Below, piece by piece: positions 12,917 through 22,954 of a stretch of 64,000 nt of DNA (the stretch's first letter is position 1; each line of letters opens with the position of its first letter). The position numbers and the translations under genes were made by a program. The notes beneath the pieces are model-generated. The model was not told the origin of the DNA, did no database searches, and saw only the letters and a list, made by a program, of their open reading frames with translations. The DNA comes from Effrenium voratum. Its lineage: Eukaryota; Sar; Dinophyceae; Suessiales; Symbiodiniaceae. Where the stretch lies: assembly GCA_963377175.1 (NCBI GenBank), contig CAUJNA010000447.1, positions 1,271,056 to 1,335,055 of the forward strand, given 5' to 3'.

Positions 12917-13248
12917 CCGGGATTGCTGAAAGTAGCACTGCTTCCAGGGCACGGATGCGCCTGGAGCAGGAGGTGTGTTGACCCCCCCTTCAGTGTTTCA
13001 GGCAACCCCGGTATAAGCGAGCCAGCTGGGCCGTCGGCCTCATCACCCCCCCTTCAGAGTGGGGTTGTACCTGGCAGGGCAAGCGTCGCATGACATTGCA
13101 CTCTCTTGGTCGTGAGCATCCTGTTGCTCAGGGACCGCTCTTTTTGGTCAAAGCGGCTTGCTGTCAAGCTGCTGACTGATGCAGCCAGATATTCTGGTTG
13201 CCAGGGCGATGTCGGGTCGCAATGCTGTTGGGATGCATTAAGGCTCGG

Positions 13249-13990
13249 CTACACGCTGCTGGCGGCAGCTGCCAGATGTTCCGGGCGCCAGGGCGCATCA
13301 ATCGGAAACAGCTGGATGCCTCTGCCTGATAGCGCAAGGCCTGCAGGGCTGAAGCGTACGCGACTCTCAGGGCGATGGCTGAATCGGGCCAACCGACCTC
13401 TGCTTAGGTCGTCTGCCCAATCCTTGTTCCTTCCCGGAACATGTGTTGGCTGCAGCAACACGTTGTGCGCATGAGCCCAGAAGGCTGTTAGCTGCACGAA
13501 GAGTTGCAACGGCCAGGAAGTCGTGAACAACTTGTTAAGGCTTGCTTCCGTTGCCGAATTATCAGTGCCTGAAGGCATGCTGAACAAGTAGCGCCCACCA
13601 CCAATATGGCTATGGGTGGCTTGCAACAGTGCCAACTGCGCCAGCGTTTCGAAACATGCGATGTACCGCTGTCCAGGCTTGACAAGGCAAGGCCATACTG
13701 CCCGTATGTCCTGCATGTTCCAGGTTTCGGCAAAACAAACCACTTGTGATGAAGTGATTGCCCAGCCCCAGTTATCCGTGGGGCGATGTCATGTTTAGCA
13801 CGCTGCATGTCACCGAAGCCGGCCTGCACACTGTTAGGAATACCCTGGCCCTTCGGCGCATGATATCGGATACTCAGTGCGGACGAGAAACTCCGGTTCC
13901 TCCGCTCCTGGCTCACGTGTCTGGCAACTTCCCTGGCCAAGGTCTTTGCACCCCTGGCCGGCGGTGATGCCCCGCTCAGACTGCAGCAGT
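13249..13990 (-). pseudogene. DIRS-type RNase H remnant, inverted
   Basis: The minus-strand frame carries motifs of the RNase H-like domain that ends DIRS-family Pol proteins. These are an AETWNMQDIR segment, then FETLAQLALL, then TDNSATEASLNKLF with its acidic residue, and finally PTHVPGRNKDWADDLSRG, the usual ADxLSR end of the domain. A plus-strand copy of the same protein lies at 19,190-19,900, so this is a second, inverted copy. Upstream (13,745-13,990) the reading frame changes, and 'WGWAITS' remains readable. The piece is cut off by the plus-strand tyrosine recombinase near 14,000. It is a pseudogene fragment. Confidence 0.7.
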
Positions 13991-15722
13991 TGATGCTTGA
14001 TCGGTTAGCGCAACCGCAATTCTGGGTGGCAGCCCTCACCATTGCCACCCGCCAGCATGCCCAATTGTTGCTCGCCGGTGATGCACTTGAGGAGCTTGAG
14101 GCGGGCGATGACTCCCTCGCTACTGGTGAGCAAGTCGTCCAATGGTATGGCCGTGCTGGCCCGGGTGATTGGCCTCTCCATCGCATGAAGGCGCATATCC
14201 CTACCGCAGCCATGGCCCACCTTTGCGCACATTCCCCCCAGCCTGAGGAAGGTGGGGGAGAAGTCTCGCTCAAAAATCCTGCAGACATGCCTCGTTTTTT
14301 GGCAATCCATGCTGCGGAGCCCGACCGCCTTGTCACTGCCACAACTTGCTGATTTTTTGCAAGTGTGCCAATTTTCGCAGGAAGAAGACCGCCCAGCCTT
14401 GAAACGCAGTCCAAAGCAAGCAGTCAAAGCTTTGTTGTGGCTGGCACGCACCGCGCAGATCGCAGACTTGGCAAACTTGTTGAGTAACACTCTTATTCGC
14501 TCCTTTTCTTTGCCGTGCGCTCCCAAGGAGCGCAAGGAAGCCTTGCCTTTGCCCTTGGCTACCTTGGTCGCTTGGGGGCAAAAACTACTCCAGCCAGACT
14601 GCCCCGCAACGCTCGGCATACTGCTCGGCGGCATCTTGCTTGCAGCCCATTGCAGTTTAAGATTCAAAGATTTGCAACGCATATCGTTTCACTCATTGCC
14701 CTTGTCCGCCCACGCACTGCGCGGCACGTGCTGGGCCACAAAGACAACAAGCCAAGGTCAGCCCTTCGCCTGCCAGCCTTTCGGCTTCGCAGGGACCAGC
14801 ACGTCCACATCCTGGGTAGTGGCCTGGCTTCGCCTTCTCGAGCAGGCGTGGCAAGCCACGAAACCCGCTTCACGCAGGACACCACACCACACTTCTTGCT
14901 ACCATGCCTTTCGCCACTCGATAAAGACCCAGGCCCAGCCTTCACCGCGCCGATGTCGTATTTTCAGGCCCTATCTTTCGTGAGATGGGCGCTGCAAACG
15001 CCCTGGTTGCCAACCGGCTCCGCCCAAGTTACACAGACAGAGGCATTGGCCTTCACGCTGCACAGCTTGAAAACATGCCGCTCGGGCTGCCTGAGGACAG
15101 CCGCCGCTTGCAAGGCCACCACAAGCTATCCTCCGCTCAGCTGTACTCAAGAGACGACACAATTCAAGCACTGTGGCTTCAGAGACAGCTCTCGACAGCT
15201 GCACGCGGAGGCTGGAGGCCCCCAAGACCACAGGCACGAGGGGGACAGCACCCCACCATCGAACCCCCGTTCGTCTTGCCTGGCCATGCCATGCCAGAAG
15301 CACTGCGCCTCGCCGAACTCGAGAAGGCAACACCGTCTTTTCTTTACAGCAGAGAGATCGCTGCACTGTCCCAGCCCGGCACAACCAGTGTGCTCGATTC
15401 TGACGAAGAGGCGACCGCAGTGTTGGCGTTTGCCCTTGACCAGTCCAACTCTGAATCGGAAAGCTCGTCGGGGGCCGAACTTGACACAGGGGACTTACCC
15501 TCTCTTTGCATCCCATGCAAAGCGGCCTTGGGAGCTCGCCTTACGCCTTGGCGCGTGACGCACGCCACACATCACACAGATGAGGCAGACGCATCCTGCA
15601 ACGCCACAGCATGCGGTCTAGCGCTGCGCCCAGGCGCATGTTTGGTATACAAACTCTCCGGTCTCACATTTTGCCAGCGCAAAGCATGCAAAGCCTTTTT
15701 CGCCCAAGCCACGCAGGAGTGA
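13990..15722 (+). pseudogene. DIRS-like tyrosine recombinase, copy 1
   Basis: This is the tyrosine recombinase (YR) thought to insert circular cDNA of DIRS-type retroelements. The N-terminal SAM-like region reads 'LADFLQVCQFSQEEDRPALK' and the catalytic part includes 'AHCSLRFKDLQRI' (arginine box) and 'LRGTCWATKTTSQGQPFAC'. After a frame change come 'FTLHSLKT' (histidine box), 'SAQLYSRDDTIQAL' and 'GWRPPRPQARGGQ', then a cysteine-rich tail with 'FCQRKACKAFF'. The same order of motifs is seen in copy 2 at 42,990-44,784. At least one frameshift near 14,980 and a broken N-terminus make this a pseudogene. The gag ORF follows at once, so YR comes before Gag in this family. Confidence 0.7.
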
Positions 15723-15909
15723 AATGCACCTCGCCCACATGCGGTGCACATGGGTTTTGCTTTTTCACGGCCCAGGTGTAGCACCTCACCCAGGCGGGCT
15801 AGAGCAGGGTCTCGTACTTCAGCATGTGCCGCTGCACCATGTACCTGCATTGCCCATGATGTGTCCCGCAGCCATTTCCTATTCAGTTCGGAAGTGGTTT
15901 CCCTCCATT

Positions 15910-17157
15910 ATGGCAAACGACGAAGTCGACACTCACAAAGAAGAGTTCGTGCAACTACTGAAGTCCTTCCGCGTACCTGAGGTGCTCCAAGAGCACATAT
16001 TCTCAAAGGGTTTCGACTGCACTGCGGACTTTGCCTTTGCTTTTCCGTCAGTGGAGAACTTGAACCCCTTCCTGCTGGCATTGCCCGAAACAGATTGGCA
16101 CACCCTGGACACCGACGCCCCACTATCGTCCGCACATGCGTCCAGGGTTCGCCAAGCCTGTAACGCGTGCCGTCAGAACGTGCCCAAAAGCACAACGTTG
16201 CCAGCCCCGCCAACTGTGGATGCTACGCCCAGCCCAGCCACTTGGACCGAGATGCTCCCGTCCAAGCTTAGCGAAGAAGCCGTGCGAAAACTGGAAGAGG
16301 CATTCCGGGCCAACTATCCCGGAGAGTTGCTGGATAGCGACACGTCGCCCAGCATACGCCTCTTGAGCCTGGTGCACCATGGACTCAAGCCCGGCCAAGC
16401 CATGCGCTGGGTTCCATGGCAACTCCGCCTGTCGGCTCGGCAATACCAAGAGATTATGGTAGCCAAATCGAGCAAAGCCGTGCGCTCAGAGATGCAACTG
16501 CTAAGCCACGCCTTTTTCGACGATACTCCAGAAGTGTCGGTTGACTCCCGCGCACTCTCCGCAGGTTGGCTCGTAAAGGTACAAACCATATTTCGCAACG
16601 CCATCGCCCTGTGCCAAGCCGCACACCTGTCGAACCTGAAAGCCTTCGACAAGAAAGTGGCCGAACTGTGCCTGGCCGCGCCCGACCCAGCCCTGGGTCT
16701 GCGGACAGTAAACACCCAGGAATTGCTGGCCGCTGACCGCAAAATCTGGGGCGTCATATCCGAGCTACTGGCTCAGAGCTGGAGCCTAGATGACGCACTG
16801 CACAAGGTCACGGCCACGCGAAACGATTTGCCTAGCCTACTGCAACTCCGCCCCAAAGTGCCACGTCAGCCTCCACCGCCACCAGCCCCGCCTCGCACTC
16901 CCCGAGCACGTGACAAACGCCCTGCGCCGCCCGCGCAGACGCAGCCCAAAAAGGCAGCACGAAAAGGCAAAGGGAAAGGCACCGCCAAGGAACTCACACT
17001 GAGCAGCGACTGGATACAATCGTACCAGGGCAAGGAGGTGTGCAAACGATATCAAGTGGGAAAATGCCACGCAGAAAACTGCAAGTTCGCCCACGTATGC
17101 GCCGTGCCAGGATGTCAGAAGCCCCACCCTGCCAAGGACCATCCAAATCACACCTGA
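15910..17157 (+). CDS. DIRS-like Gag with CCCH zinc finger
   Basis: A nucleocapsid-like protein of about 415 residues. The frame is open from 15,724, but I prefer the ATG at 15,910, because the homologous Gag of copy 2 starts at the equivalent place. The conserved core contains 'GFDCTADFAFAFPSVENL', 'PSIRLLSLVHHGLKPGQ', 'FFDDTPEVSVDSRALSAGW' and 'ALCQAAHLSNLKAFDKK'. A proline- and lysine-rich linker follows, then a C-terminal finger, C-X7-C-X4-C-X3-H ('CKRYQVGKCHAENCKFAH'), and a second Cys/His cluster. These suggest RNA binding. The ORF is intact, unlike its neighbours. Copy 2 at 41,809-42,968 is similar over most of its length. Family assignment is from motif pattern and context. Confidence 0.75.
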   Translation: MANDEVDTHKEEFVQLLKSFRVPEVLQEHIFSKGFDCTADFAFAFPSVENLNPFLLALPETDWHTLDTDAPLSSAHASRVRQACNACRQNVPKSTTLPAPPTVDATPSPATWTEMLPSKLSEEAVRKLEEAFRANYPGELLDSDTSPSIRLLSLVHHGLKPGQAMRWVPWQLRLSARQYQEIMVAKSSKAVRSEMQLLSHAFFDDTPEVSVDSRALSAGWLVKVQTIFRNAIALCQAAHLSNLKAFDKKVAELCLAAPDPALGLRTVNTQELLAADRKIWGVISELLAQSWSLDDALHKVTATRNDLPSLLQLRPKVPRQPPPPPAPPRTPRARDKRPAPPAQTQPKKAARKGKGKGTAKELTLSSDWIQSYQGKEVCKRYQVGKCHAENCKFAHVCAVPGCQKPHPAKDHPNHT

Positions 17158-17289
17158 CAAGGTCCGAGCCAGTCAGCGGCCGCTGACCCGGACTGGCATC
17201 GTGCAGCCGCACCCAAGCAAACCCCCAATTCAGGTCAAGAACAGAAGGGCCCGCGCACTGCCCAGCCATGTAGCTCAGCCCCGCAGGGT

Positions 17290-18050
17290 TTTTTCCTGGA
17301 TGTCTTTGCAGGCCGACGCCACCCCGTGACAGCCGCCGTGCAAAAGCTCAGCAAGGCGTGCTTTGAGCCTTTCGACCTAGACGGCAATGCCCAACACGTA
17401 TCTTGCACGACCCCACTTTCGAAGTCCTCCTCAAACTTGCTTGGTCCGGCCTGGTTAAGTTCGTCATGATTGCACCGCCGTGCAAAGAATATAGCAGACT
17501 GAAACTGAAGCCAGGGGGACCTCGACCCCTACGCACGCCAAAATTTATGCAAGGCGTGCCCAACCTGCCGCCGCACCTGCAACAACGGGTCAAAGACAGC
17601 AGGGAGATCCACGCCCGTGGACGTGCTATCTTCGAAGCAGTCGTAGCTAAAGGAGGCATTGCCATACTGGAACAGCCCCCTTCGTCAATGGCCTGGCTGG
17701 AACCCGAAAACTTCGCTATGTTGCAGCAATGCCATGCACATATGGCCTGGGTGGCCGCCTGCCGCCACCATCTAGACATAGCCAAGTCCTGGTCTTTTGC
17801 CAGCAACTGTCCAAAAATCCAGCAGCGGGCGGCCCAATGCAGCCATACGAATCCACACCCCAGCTTCGCAGGGGTTAAGGTGGACGGCGTCTGGGCCAGC
17901 ACACTCACAGCAGAGTACCCCCCGTCCTTGGCCATAGCCATAGCCCAAGTCGGGGAACACAAAGTCTCGCCATCAGACCTCGAGCCCACTCACCTGCCGC
18001 TGCCAGGGGACTATGCCCCGCAGGGCTCTTTGACGCCTACGCGTGTGTGA
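17290..18050 (+). pseudogene. Methyltransferase-fold domain of DIRS-like Pol
   Basis: A domain between Gag and RT resembles a C5-cytosine methyltransferase. 'FLDVFAGRRHPVTAA' at about 17,293 looks like motif I, the SAM-binding loop, followed by the acidic 'FDLDG'. After a frame change near 17,400 comes 'IAPPCKEYSRLKLKPGG', the PPC nucleophile loop of motif IV. Then 'AILEQPPSSMAWLEP' stands where the ENV-type motif VI would be, and 'WSFASNCPKI' follows. The frame ends at 18,050, overlapping the next ORF by four bases. Whether the domain is active is unknown; target-recognition motifs were not identified. DIRS elements elsewhere carry a Dam-like (N6A) domain, so this is a different type. Confidence 0.6.
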
Positions 18051-18483
18051 CGGAGCAAGAAGCACTCCACCACCGCATACCACAGCCGGGCCACCCTCTA
18101 CAGCCGGTCGCACAGGCCTGGCTGCAGTGGGCAAAGAACCAAGACGTGGTGCCACGAATCGTGGCCCACATCGTTCAGGCACGCCCAGAACCCCCTCTCT
18201 CGCAAGAAGAGGGGATCGAGTGCGCCATGCTCGCTTTTCAGGCATTGAACTCAGCACCGCCCAAATGCTGGGAACCCAACCCAGGCCAGCCATGGCCATG
18301 GGACTCGCTTCCAACGACCCAGATATGGCGTTGCTGCCGTTGCTGGAAACAGGTGTACCGACAGGGGCCATCTCACCGTTGCCACGCAGCTTTCAGTGGC
18401 CCTCAAGGCAAACTCAGAAAGCACAGCACCGCCCTTTAAAACCAAAATTGGAAAAACGCCGAAGCCGAACCAGAGGTAGTTAA
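18047..18483 (+). pseudogene. Pol linker with cysteine-rich motif
   Basis: This frame overlaps the methyltransferase-like ORF by four bases (GTGA) and leads toward the reverse transcriptase. It includes 'WRCCRCWKQVYRQGPSHRC', a possible Zn-binding knuckle. No known domain is recognised. It is probably a segment of one original Pol protein that has been frameshifted. Confidence 0.5.
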
Positions 18484-19110
18484 AGCTCTCTTGGAAAAGA
18501 GATCGCTAGCGGATGGATAGTCCGCGCATACTGCACCGAAACCGAAGCTCATGCACGCTGGCCAAAGGGAGTGGCCGTGGGAAAGCTTAACGTAGTCTTT
18601 GCGGACAATAAAGAGCCACGCCTTGTCTTGGATAGCACTGTGTGCAACGTGAACCCACGGCTTCATCGGCGCCAGTTTCGATTTCAAAGCCGCGCGCAAA
18701 CAAATTTAAGTTCGCCCAGACGAGCGTGGCCTTTTGCTTTTCAAATTTCGGGCGAACTTTACCATTACCGCGTATGCCATTTTGGCGGCCGCTTCTCCGC
18801 TTTCTGGCGGCAACGGACAGGTGCCTTTATGTTGCGCCTAATGCACGGCCTGCTGCCATGCTACCACACAAATCCTGGCTCTTCGTGGAAGACTTGCTGG
18901 AGCATTGTGTAGGTCAGAGGGGGCGAACAATTGGCCATCATGGCCATCTTTTTCTGCGCCATCTCCGCCCCCATTTCTTGGAAAAAAGCCCAATTTCAGG
19001 ATCAGATCAACTGGTGCGGGTGGTCGGTGCATTTTGGCCACGACCCATACATTTGATGGAAGCCAAGTACAAGCTGCGTCAGCAGCTGGAAAATTTGAGC
19101 CAAGCATAAA
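18484..19110 (+). pseudogene. DIRS-like reverse transcriptase, copy 1
   Basis: Reverse transcriptase pieces are readable across several frames. 'HARWPKGVAVGKLNVVF' and 'EPRLVLDS' come first, then 'LYHYRVCHFGGRFSA', 'LMHGLLPCY', and 'SWLFVEDLLE', which sits where the FxDD catalytic site is expected. The thumb region 'SWKKAQFQDQINWCGW' follows. Frames change near 18,660, 18,850 and 18,960, so the gene is dead. The order methyltransferase-like, RT, RNase H matches the next feature. Confidence 0.65.
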
Positions 19111-19189
19111 GTGCCACGCAAGGCCCTGGAACAATGCCTAGGCCTGCTTATCTGGGCAACTGGCATTTCCAAGCATTTACGGCCTTGGC

Positions 19190-19905
19190 TTGTCCCGCTG
19201 TACTCTGACTTGCATAGCCCTCCAGGGAGCATGTACTCCGTTTCGGCTTCCACATGGCAGTCCTTTCCAGCTTGACTCTGCAAGTCGCACAACACGCACG
19301 ACTGTGGCCCCGACACTAGCTAAAGTTATTGAGTGCTCAGGCAAGCCGGTGCGCTGCAAAGCCGACCTGCCCGCCGTGCCAGCATCGCATAAGCCAACAT
19401 GGGTTAGAATCTCAGCCCTACGCAAGGACAGTAAGTCTTGTCTCAATTGCTGTCGCGGTGCTTTGCTAGTACCCCAACTGTTCCTCTGGCATTGCTGCCC
19501 TGCCTAGCAGCCCTGACACCGTAGGAATAGGCGGATGGTTCCTCACCAGCAACGCATTTGCATGTTGGGGAAACATGGTCCATGTCGACATTCGGCAAAC
19601 TTGGCCTTTTCTGACCACAGCGCTATATAGCATGCTTTGAGACCATTGCCCAATTCGCATTGCTGCAAATAGCCCACGCAACTTCAGGCCAGGGACACTA
19701 TCATTTTACGTTCGATGGCACCGAGAATTCGGCAACAGAAGCCGACATTAACAAAATGTTCACTACGCTCGCACAATGTGGTGTTGCAGCCAACACACAT
19801 TGCCGGCTCCGCCAATGAGTGGGCCGATGACCTCAGCCGAAACAGGCTGACACGCTTTGCAAACCAGTCTCAGCACCGGCATTACCCCTGAAAATATTAA
19901 TGGCT
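19190..19905 (+). pseudogene. DIRS-like RNase H, copy 1
   Basis: Pieces of the RNase H region are readable. They include 'GKPVRCKADLPAVPASHK', 'IGGWFLTSNAFACWGN', 'HVDIRQTWPF', a 'NSATEADINKMF' segment and 'NEWADDLSRNRLTRFAN'. They match the inverted copy at 13,249-13,990 motif for motif. Several stops and frame changes show decay. With the preceding RT this completes a YR-Gag-MT-RT-RH order on the plus strand. Confidence 0.6.
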
Positions 19906-20539
19906 CGAGCGATTGACACTGCATGCAATCCGCTCTGAAGTGCGGGTTGCGCTGGACACTGAAGGGGTTAATAGAGCCTTCCCTACCTGAAGCCGTGCCA
20001 GCAGTGCACCGCTCTGCGTCAGCTAGAGACTCCAGCGCAACCCGGTTACAAAAGAAGAGCGCGTCTCGTTCGTATCAAGGGTTGGGTTGTTTTAGGTTGG
20101 AGCAGTGCATGTTTCCTATAACACCACATTCATATGCTGAGGCGTACGCAAGGCTTTTGGTATCGCTGCCACGGTCACTGGTGAGACCTGCCTGCAAACG
20201 CATAGGAGTCCCTGAAGTTGACCGACAGCTGGCGAACGCAGGTTCAGGCTGGCGCACACATGGGCAAATCTGCTCCTTTTTCCCGTCGATTTTGCCTCCA
20301 TTCGCTCCTTACTGGTGGGCTGAAACACGGAACCTGCTTGACCCCAAGCTTTGTTCTGGGGCAGGGCCACGTTGAGGGCATCGCTCCGGCGCAATTTCCT
20401 TGCTGGGGGCCGTAGCGCAGGCCCGGCTTCAACGAAAGCCTCTATGGCCGTTTTGTCATCAAGGCCAATTGCAATTTTGTTCGCGTTTTATAAGGCAAAT
20501 TGCAATTTGTCAGCCAAATCGCCAGATCTACACCGCGCC

Positions 20540-20860
20540 TCAGCCTTCCCATGGCATCACACCTAGCCCTGGCTACTCAGCCAGACGACACACCCGGTGC
20601 TTTCATAGGCGCCAGCCTAGATTTCAAAGCCGCCCATAAACAAGCCCAAGTGCGCCATGAAGAGCATGGCCTCCTGCTTTTCGCCTTTCAGAAGAGACTC
20701 TATCATTATAGAGTATGCCACATTGGTGACCGCTTCTGCTGCGGCAGACACATGGCTCTTGGCTTGGAAACCACAAAGCCTTCCTTTTTGTGGACATGGC
20801 TCATTTCTGGTTGGCTGTGTTTTTGACGCTGAAACTGCGGACCTGCGTGATCGCGAATGG
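20540..20860 (+). pseudogene. Second DIRS-like RT fragment
   Basis: The frame 'GAFIGASLDFKAAHKQAQVR' followed by 'EHGLLLFAF' and 'LYHYRVCHIGDRF' repeats the RT finger and palm region already seen at 18,650-18,800. It is a separate, truncated copy with its own changes. Its downstream neighbour (20,857-21,198, plus strand, about 113 residues) is open and mildly basic, but I cannot assign it. Confidence 0.6.
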
Positions 20861-21236
20861 CCGCGTGGAGCAAAAACAACATTCTGGTTGTCCAAAAGAA
20901 GGTTGCTATGCGGGCCATCGCCATCTTCCTCAAAGAAGTGCAATCGGAAAATCCACGCTCTTCCGTCTCTGCGGTGCAGGCGTTCAAGCGTACGGACCAG
21001 GTCCTGACTCCGCTTGATCTTGCGGCAATTGTCCAACGATGGACGCAGGTTGTGCTCGAGAACCGCGATCATTGTCGGTGGCTGCAAGAAGTGATGCGGT
21101 CCAAGTGGAGGAAGGGCAGCAATTTGGTGGCTTTTGTGGTTACCCGTTGCTGCTTCGTCGGCACCATGATTTGGCGCACGCCGGCTTACCCTGGTTAGCG
21201 GCTTTCGAACTTGCCAACCCAAGACATTTCGTGCGG

Positions 21237-21760
21237 CTAGTAGTAAGGAAAGACTGCCTATACCAACCTAATTATTTGGGATTGTTGGGTCAAAAACGCT
21301 CCAAAACAGCCAAATTTCGCCCAAAAAACGCTTGTCACCAGCGATGTCACCGCTTCGTCACCGCTCCGTTTTTGGAGCAAAAAGCGCTGAAAACGGCGAA
21401 CTCCGAAAAGTGCGTTTTTCGTGTCCGGCGTCAAATGTGCTGCCTGGGCCTCCAAATTCGCTCGTTTTCCGCCGAAAACCGGCTCCAGGTGTTCGCCGTG
21501 CTCCGAAATCCGTTTTCTACCCCGAAAAGCCTGCGAATTCCAGCTTGTCACCGCCGATGTGACCGGTCTCTAACACGTCAGCCTGCCGAGGCACACCACC
21601 TCTGTCGCCGGTGTCTAACACGACAGCCCGCCGAGGTGCTCCCACATAACACGTCAGCCTGCCGAGGTTCTCCCACATAACACGGCAGCCCGCTGAACTT
21701 GTCACCGCGGTCTCTAACACGTCAGCCCGCCGAGGTACCGGGGAGGAATCGAACCTCCGA
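21237..21760 (-). mobile_element. tRNA-derived SINE-like repeat, copy 1
   Basis: A perfect Pol III B box (GGTTCGATTCC on the minus strand, 21,745-21,755) sits inside a T-arm-like hairpin, GGAGG...CCTCC. About 500 bases downstream the repeat ends in TTCCTTACTACTAG. A second copy at 49,908-50,456 has the same B-box-to-end distance and shares the ends CTAGTAGTAAGGAA and CCTAATTATTTG. The A box here is weak (TGGCTTTGGCG). It is non-coding. Confidence 0.65.
21566..21737 (+). repeat. Five imperfect tandem units with AACACGTCAGCCYGCCGAGG
   Basis: Five units spaced about 32-45 bases apart share the core AACACGTCAGCCTGCCGAGG or close variants. They lie just inside the tRNA-like head of SINE copy 1 and were not seen in copy 2, so they probably expanded after insertion. 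Confidence 0.8.
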
Positions 21761-22192
21761 AACGTCGCTCCGGAGACCAACGCCAAAGCCATCTCCCAAA
21801 ACGGCGCTTTTTGGGCCAAAAACACTCTCACCGCGATGTCACCGCTTCGTCACCGCTCTCTTTGGGGCCGAAAAGTGCGCAAAAGGCTTGGAAAAGCGAA
21901 ACCAGCTCCGCGGCTTCGGTCTGAGAGCTCCACCGAAGTCGGAAATCCGACCTTGCTCCATACCAAAGTCGGATTGCCTGGCGCGGGCCTGGTGCGGGCC
22001 TGGCGCGGGCCTGGCAATCCTGGGTTGGGCACAGGATTGCAGCCTGGCAACAGGATTGCTCCAGCCATTCCTGCGCCACACACAGGATTGCCCCGGTGCA
22101 CTACCAGCAGCTCTGGCTTGGAGCCGTTCTTGCCAGAGCACAGCCTTGTGATGGTGCTGGCCCTGCTGTAGAGCTCCCAGGCCTCAGGCACG

Positions 22193-22812
22193 TCATTGAT
22201 GCTCGCTTGCGAAGAGCGCGTCTCGGAGCTCCGAGTGGAAGGCCAGGTCATGCCCCCGCCTCCTCGTGCCATAGTAGTTCATACTGCGGCCTGGGAAGAT
22301 GTAGGGAGGATCGGCATATATGGCCTGTCGGGCTGCCTGCGCGTAGATAGGCCAGCGCGTCCTGCCATCGCACGGTCACGTTGCGCGGAGGGCGCTGCAT
22401 ACGCCGCACGCTGCTCAGCCCCAGCGGGCGCTGCTGTATGAAGGAGCCCCACTTTCCCGAGAAGCTGTTGCGCAGCAGGACGTACGAGCAGGCAGCCCGG
22501 CGCCCGGCGCGGCCTCTCTGAGTGCCCGGCAGGAGGTGACTGAAGTAGAAGCGCCTGTCTATCTTGCGCCCCGCCAGGCGCAGCAAGGAGCGCAGGAAGA
22601 CCGGGTCTTGCCTCAAGTAGCAGCGGTGCAGGTTTGCGACGGGCTCGAAGGCGTCGACGCCGCGCACCTTCAGGGCCGGACGCCGGGCTGCGAGGTAGTA
22701 CTCCAGCTTTCCAGAGCCGAAGAAGGGAGAGTGAAGCACAGCGACGTCCCCCAGCAGCCGGTCCACGTGTGGAGCCAACCACGATTTGCTTCCCATGTAC
22801 TTCAGCTGCATG
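22193..22812 (-). pseudogene. D12-class N6-adenine DNA methyltransferase (Dam-like)
   Basis: Starting at the ATG at 22,812, the protein opens with 'KYMGSKSWLAPHVDRLL', where Dam enzymes have their N-terminal SAM-binding YxGGK motif. It continues with 'HSPFFGSGKLEYYLA', the FxGxG loop, and 'YVLLRNSFSGKWG'. After a one-base frame change near 22,320 the catalytic motif IV 'YADPPY' is readable, followed by 'YYGTRRRGHDLAFHSELRD'. It ends at 22,193, short for the usual 260-280 residues, and is frameshifted, so it is a pseudogene. It lies head to head with the ATPase at 22,955, about 140 bases away. This type is common in large DNA viruses, phages and some transposons; a viral origin is inferred from the neighbour. 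Confidence 0.75.
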
Positions 22813-22954
22813 CCAGCCTTTAGATTTATCCCGGTCTCACTGCCCGGCTTCCCTGCGTCGAATTTGGGAAGTAAGGCAAAGGAGATGGGGAAGATCAAGC
22901 TGTTTCCTACGGCTGAGCATAGCAGCAAACAGCCCTCGGACCCCGTGATGCCCC

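Noticed and set aside
18775..18790. GCCATTTTGGC, resembling the spliced leader
   Set aside because: It lies in the conserved RT text YRVCHFGGRF and lacks the CTCAAG end; a coding coincidence.
21735..21835. Functional tRNA gene on the minus strand
   Set aside because: Only the T-arm and B box are convincing; the A box and acceptor stem are poor. Treated as a SINE head.
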